A stretch of DNA of 64,000 bases from Candidatus Accumulibacter proximus (GTDB lineage Bacteria > Pseudomonadota > Gammaproteobacteria > Burkholderiales > Rhodocyclaceae). The stretch lies in the NCBI GenBank assembly GCA_016709675.1, contig JADJMH010000014.1, forward strand, positions 156,699-220,698, given 5' to 3'. How positions within the stretch are numbered: the stretch's first letter is position 1; each line of letters starts with the position of its first letter. The notes below the pieces were generated by a model. The model searched no databases, was not told the origin of the DNA, and saw only the letters and a list, made by a program, of their open reading frames with translations. Shown one piece after another: positions 61,744-64,000 of this stretch. A program made the position numbers and the translations under genes.

Positions 61744-61779
61744 CTGGCAAGTTGTCTTGCTCCCACCGCCCACCCCGCT

Positions 61780-61801
61780 AGCGCCGGCAGTTCCGGGCGC
61801 T
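61780..61801 (+). other. Short hairpin between pstS and pstC
   Basis: AGCGCC and GGCGCT pair around a 10-base loop. A hairpin here could stabilise or partly terminate the pstS transcript so that PstS is made in excess. The stem is only six bp. Confidence 0.25.
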
Positions 61802-61844
61802 TCACAGACCCGGGACCATTCGACCATTCGACCAAGAATATCTC

Positions 61845-62810
61845 ATGAACAAGCCCTTTGCCGTTCTGCAGCAGAGCGATTCCGTTTGCCAACCGCCGAC
61901 TGCCAGTCAGTTCATGGTTGACCGCGGCTTTCGCGGACTATGCCACTTTGGCGTTTTCCTGATCCTCGTGCTGGTTGTCGCCCTGGTTGTGGAGATCGGC
62001 GGGAAGGCTGTGCCTGGAATGCAGAAGTATGGTGCAGGCTTCATCACCGGCACGGTATGGGATCCCAACCAGCTGCAATTCGGCATCCTCCCAGCCATCT
62101 GGGGCACGCTGTACAGTTCGCTGCTGGCCTTGCTGATCGGCGGCTTTTTCGGCGTCATGATGGCCATCTTCCTCACCCAGGACTTCCTGCCGCCACGCCT
62201 CGCCGCGGTGTTTCGCACCATCATCGAATTGCTGGCTGCCATTCCCAGCGTTGTTTATGGGCTCTGGGGAATCTTCGTCGTCATTCCGGCGATTCGCCCG
62301 CTGGCCGACTGGTTGCATCAAGCGCTTGGCTGGCTGCCTTTTTTCAACTCGAGCCTGAGTGGCCCGGGTCTCCTGCCTGCAGCACTCGTTCTCGCCATCA
62401 TGATCCTGCCGACCATTGCTGCGGTCTCGCAGGACGCGCTGCGCGCGGTGCCGCTGAAAACCAAGCAGGCCGCCCACGGCATGGGCGCCACCCATTGGGA
62501 GGCCATCCTCAGGGTCATGTTGCCGACCGCCGCTACCGGCATCTTCGGCGCGCTGGTTCTGGGCCTTGGTCGCGCCCTCGGCGAGACGATGGCGCTCGCC
62601 ATGCTGGTCGGCAACTCCAACCAGATCAGCCTGTCGCTGTTCTCGCCAGCCAACACGCTGGCTGCACTGCTGGCACTGAATTTCCCCGAAGCCGGCCCAG
62701 CCGAGATCGAGATGCTGATGTACGCCGCCCTGGTGCTGATGCTGATCACCCTGTTGGTCAACCTCGTCGGCTCTTCGATCATGATGATTTCCCAGCGTGG
62801 AGCGAAATGA
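61845..62810 (+). CDS. pstC: Phosphate ABC transporter permease PstC
   Basis: A 321-residue permease with about six helices. GTLYSSLLALLIGGFFGVMMAIFL, AAIPSVVYGLWGIFVVIP and the EAA-like loop YGMGATHWEAILRVMLPTAATGIFGALVLGLGRALGETMA are typical. It pairs with PstA in the inner membrane. The stop overlaps the pstA start (ATGA). Confidence 0.95.
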   Translation: MNKPFAVLQQSDSVCQPPTASQFMVDRGFRGLCHFGVFLILVLVVALVVEIGGKAVPGMQKYGAGFITGTVWDPNQLQFGILPAIWGTLYSSLLALLIGGFFGVMMAIFLTQDFLPPRLAAVFRTIIELLAAIPSVVYGLWGIFVVIPAIRPLADWLHQALGWLPFFNSSLSGPGLLPAALVLAIMILPTIAAVSQDALRAVPLKTKQAAHGMGATHWEAILRVMLPTAATGIFGALVLGLGRALGETMALAMLVGNSNQISLSLFSPANTLAALLALNFPEAGPAEIEMLMYAALVLMLITLLVNLVGSSIMMISQRGAK

Positions 62811-63703
62811 TGCAGGACCGACCCGTTTCCGGCCAACCGGCGCCCAGCCTGCAGCACAAGCTGGAAGGACGTTCTTTGCGCAGCGCCCTGCTCAGCGGAG
62901 TGGCCTGGCTGTGCGCCCTGATCGCCAGCGTGCCGCTGCTTTCCGTGCTTTACATGTTGATCACGCGCGGCGGCGCCCGTCTCAATTGGGAAGTGCTCAG
63001 CGAGTTGCCGCCCGCCGGCTTCGAAATGGGCGGCGGTTTTGGCAATGCGCTGGTTGGTACCTTCGTGATGGTCGGCATTGCGGCGCTGATCGCGGTTCCC
63101 ATCGGCATTCTCGCGGCGATCTTCCTAGCGGAATTGGGTCCGAGCAGCAAGCTGGCCAATATCGCCCGTTTCGCCGCCAAGACGCTCACCGGCCTGCCCT
63201 CGATTCTCGCCGGCGTCTTTGCTTACGCCATGGTCGTGCTGACCACTGGCAGTTATTCGGCGCCTGCCGGAGGCGTGGCGCTGGCCGTGCTGATGGTGCC
63301 GATCGTCGTGCTGACCGCCGAGGAAGCCCTCAAGATGGTGCCCAAGGCGATGAAGGATGCGGCCTACGGCATGGGGTGCACCAGGACCCAGGTGATCTGG
63401 AAGATCGTTCTGCCGACCGGCATGCCAGCCGTCCTCACCGGCGTCATGCTCGCCGTCGCGCGCGCCGCGGGTGAAACCGCCCCCCTGCTATTTACTGCGC
63501 TATTCAGCAACTACTGGCTGCTCCAGGATGGTTCGCTCGAACTAATGGGGCCGACGGCATCGCTGGCCGTCCTGATCTACAACTTCTCCGGCATGCCCTT
63601 CGACAACCAGATCGAGCTGGCCTGGGCCGCGTCGCTGGTACTGGTAATGATCGTGCTGGTCATCAACATCGTCAGCCGCATCATCGGCCGCCCCCGGTTT
63701 TGA
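62807..63703 (+). CDS. pstA: Phosphate ABC transporter permease PstA
   Basis: A 298-residue permease: GGGFGNALVGTFVMVGIAALIAVPIGILAAIFLAE, LTGLPSILAGVFAYAMVV and the EAA loop YGMGCTRTQVIWKIVLPTGMPAVLTGVMLAVARAAGETAPLLFTAL are diagnostic. The start is ATGATG at 62807 or 62810, overlapping pstC. It forms the channel with PstC. Confidence 0.95.
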   Translation: MMQDRPVSGQPAPSLQHKLEGRSLRSALLSGVAWLCALIASVPLLSVLYMLITRGGARLNWEVLSELPPAGFEMGGGFGNALVGTFVMVGIAALIAVPIGILAAIFLAELGPSSKLANIARFAAKTLTGLPSILAGVFAYAMVVLTTGSYSAPAGGVALAVLMVPIVVLTAEEALKMVPKAMKDAAYGMGCTRTQVIWKIVLPTGMPAVLTGVMLAVARAAGETAPLLFTALFSNYWLLQDGSLELMGPTASLAVLIYNFSGMPFDNQIELAWAASLVLVMIVLVINIVSRIIGRPRF

Positions 63704-63722
63704 CCTACCAAGGCAAGGAACA

Positions 63723-64000
63723 ATGAACACCAACACACAACTCGCCGCAGGCGCCACAGCAACAGCAGCGGTGATGGACTGCAAACTCGACAAGATCTTC
63801 TACGGCAACTTCATGGCTGTGCGCGACAGCCACGTACCGATCGAGAAGAACAGGATCACCGGTTTCATTGGCCCTTCAGGTTGCGGCAAGAGCACGGTGC
63901 TGCGTAGCCTGAACCGCATGAACGACCTGGTCGACGGTTTTCGTTTCGAGGGCCACGTACATTTTCTTGGCCAGGACGTCTATGGCAAGGGAGTCGATCC
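63723..64000 (+). CDS. pstB: Phosphate ABC transporter ATPase PstB, 3' truncated by window edge
   Basis: The first 92 residues are in the window: LDKIFYGNFMAVRDSHVPIEKNRITGFIGPSGCGKSTVLRSLNRMNDLVDGF contains the Walker A motif GPSGCGKST and the PstB-type LRxxNRMND. It powers PstCA. It starts 19 bp after pstA. A phoU gene would be expected beyond the edge. Confidence 0.95.
   Translation, partial: MNTNTQLAAGATATAAVMDCKLDKIFYGNFMAVRDSHVPIEKNRITGFIGPSGCGKSTVLRSLNRMNDLVDGFRFEGHVHFLGQDVYGKGVD

Overview
The window is GC-rich, densely coded DNA from a Gram-negative bacterium. The gene content (DUF1631 protein, leuC-leuD-cimA-leuB cluster, CaiB/BaiF CoA transferase, ornithine-lipid acyltransferase, pstSCAB, many c-type cytochromes) suggests a betaproteobacterium, perhaps Rhodocyclales of the Candidatus Accumulibacter kind. 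That placement is inference from gene families; there is no rRNA or tRNA here to anchor it. Three genes become intact if one base is changed, and one stretch is almost pure G/C, so this may be a draft or metagenome assembly.

Layout. 1-3361: end of a PQQ-type sugar dehydrogenase, a cysteine-cluster protein, an exported isoaspartyl methyltransferase and an APC permease. 3548-11213: an electron-transfer cluster with a ferric-reductase-like flavoprotein, diheme cytochrome c, SHP-type (DUF1924) cytochrome, PepSY protein, two-component pair, ferredoxin reductase, membrane cytochrome b and an eight-CXXCH cytochrome. Two near-identical operator layouts (four pentamers in 11-bp register) sit in front of its two arms. 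11316-12004: a VapBC-like pair. 12084-16784: leucine/isoleucine genes. 16971-24813: a decayed region with an RND fragment, a type IIG restriction-modification pseudogene with two in-frame stops, a toxin-antitoxin pair between 111-bp direct repeats, a PfpI protein, a cell-wall-hydrolase-like protein and a truncated LysR gene. 24925-29166: Lpd-like flavoprotein, a three-domain FMN/FAD/2Fe-2S fusion and a glutathione transferase. 30556-34472: acyl-CoA ligase, alpha/beta hydrolase, monooxygenase-like and MpaB-like genes. 35303-37381: DUF1631 protein. 38329-42479: RND efflux pair. 42502-43676: graveyard of fragments (prfB end, second type IIG copy, short repeats). 43786-54477: CorA-like protein, two hemerythrin-like proteins, YbaK, acyl-CoA dehydrogenase plus CoA transferase, SDR and small membrane proteins. 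54841-64000: two esterases, then a phosphate-starvation block with olsB, an EAL-CBS-GGDEF protein, a HAD-like protein and pstSCA(B).

At least five remnants of one IS91-type element, all on the minus strand, are scattered from 23 kb to 38 kb. In four of them the same terminus lies 14-82 bp upstream of a minus-strand gene.

The two most interesting themes are the regulated b/c cytochrome cluster with its paired operators, and the tandem PhoB-type boxes between olsB and the cyclic-di-GMP gene, which may tie membrane-lipid replacement and c-di-GMP turnover to phosphate supply beside pst.
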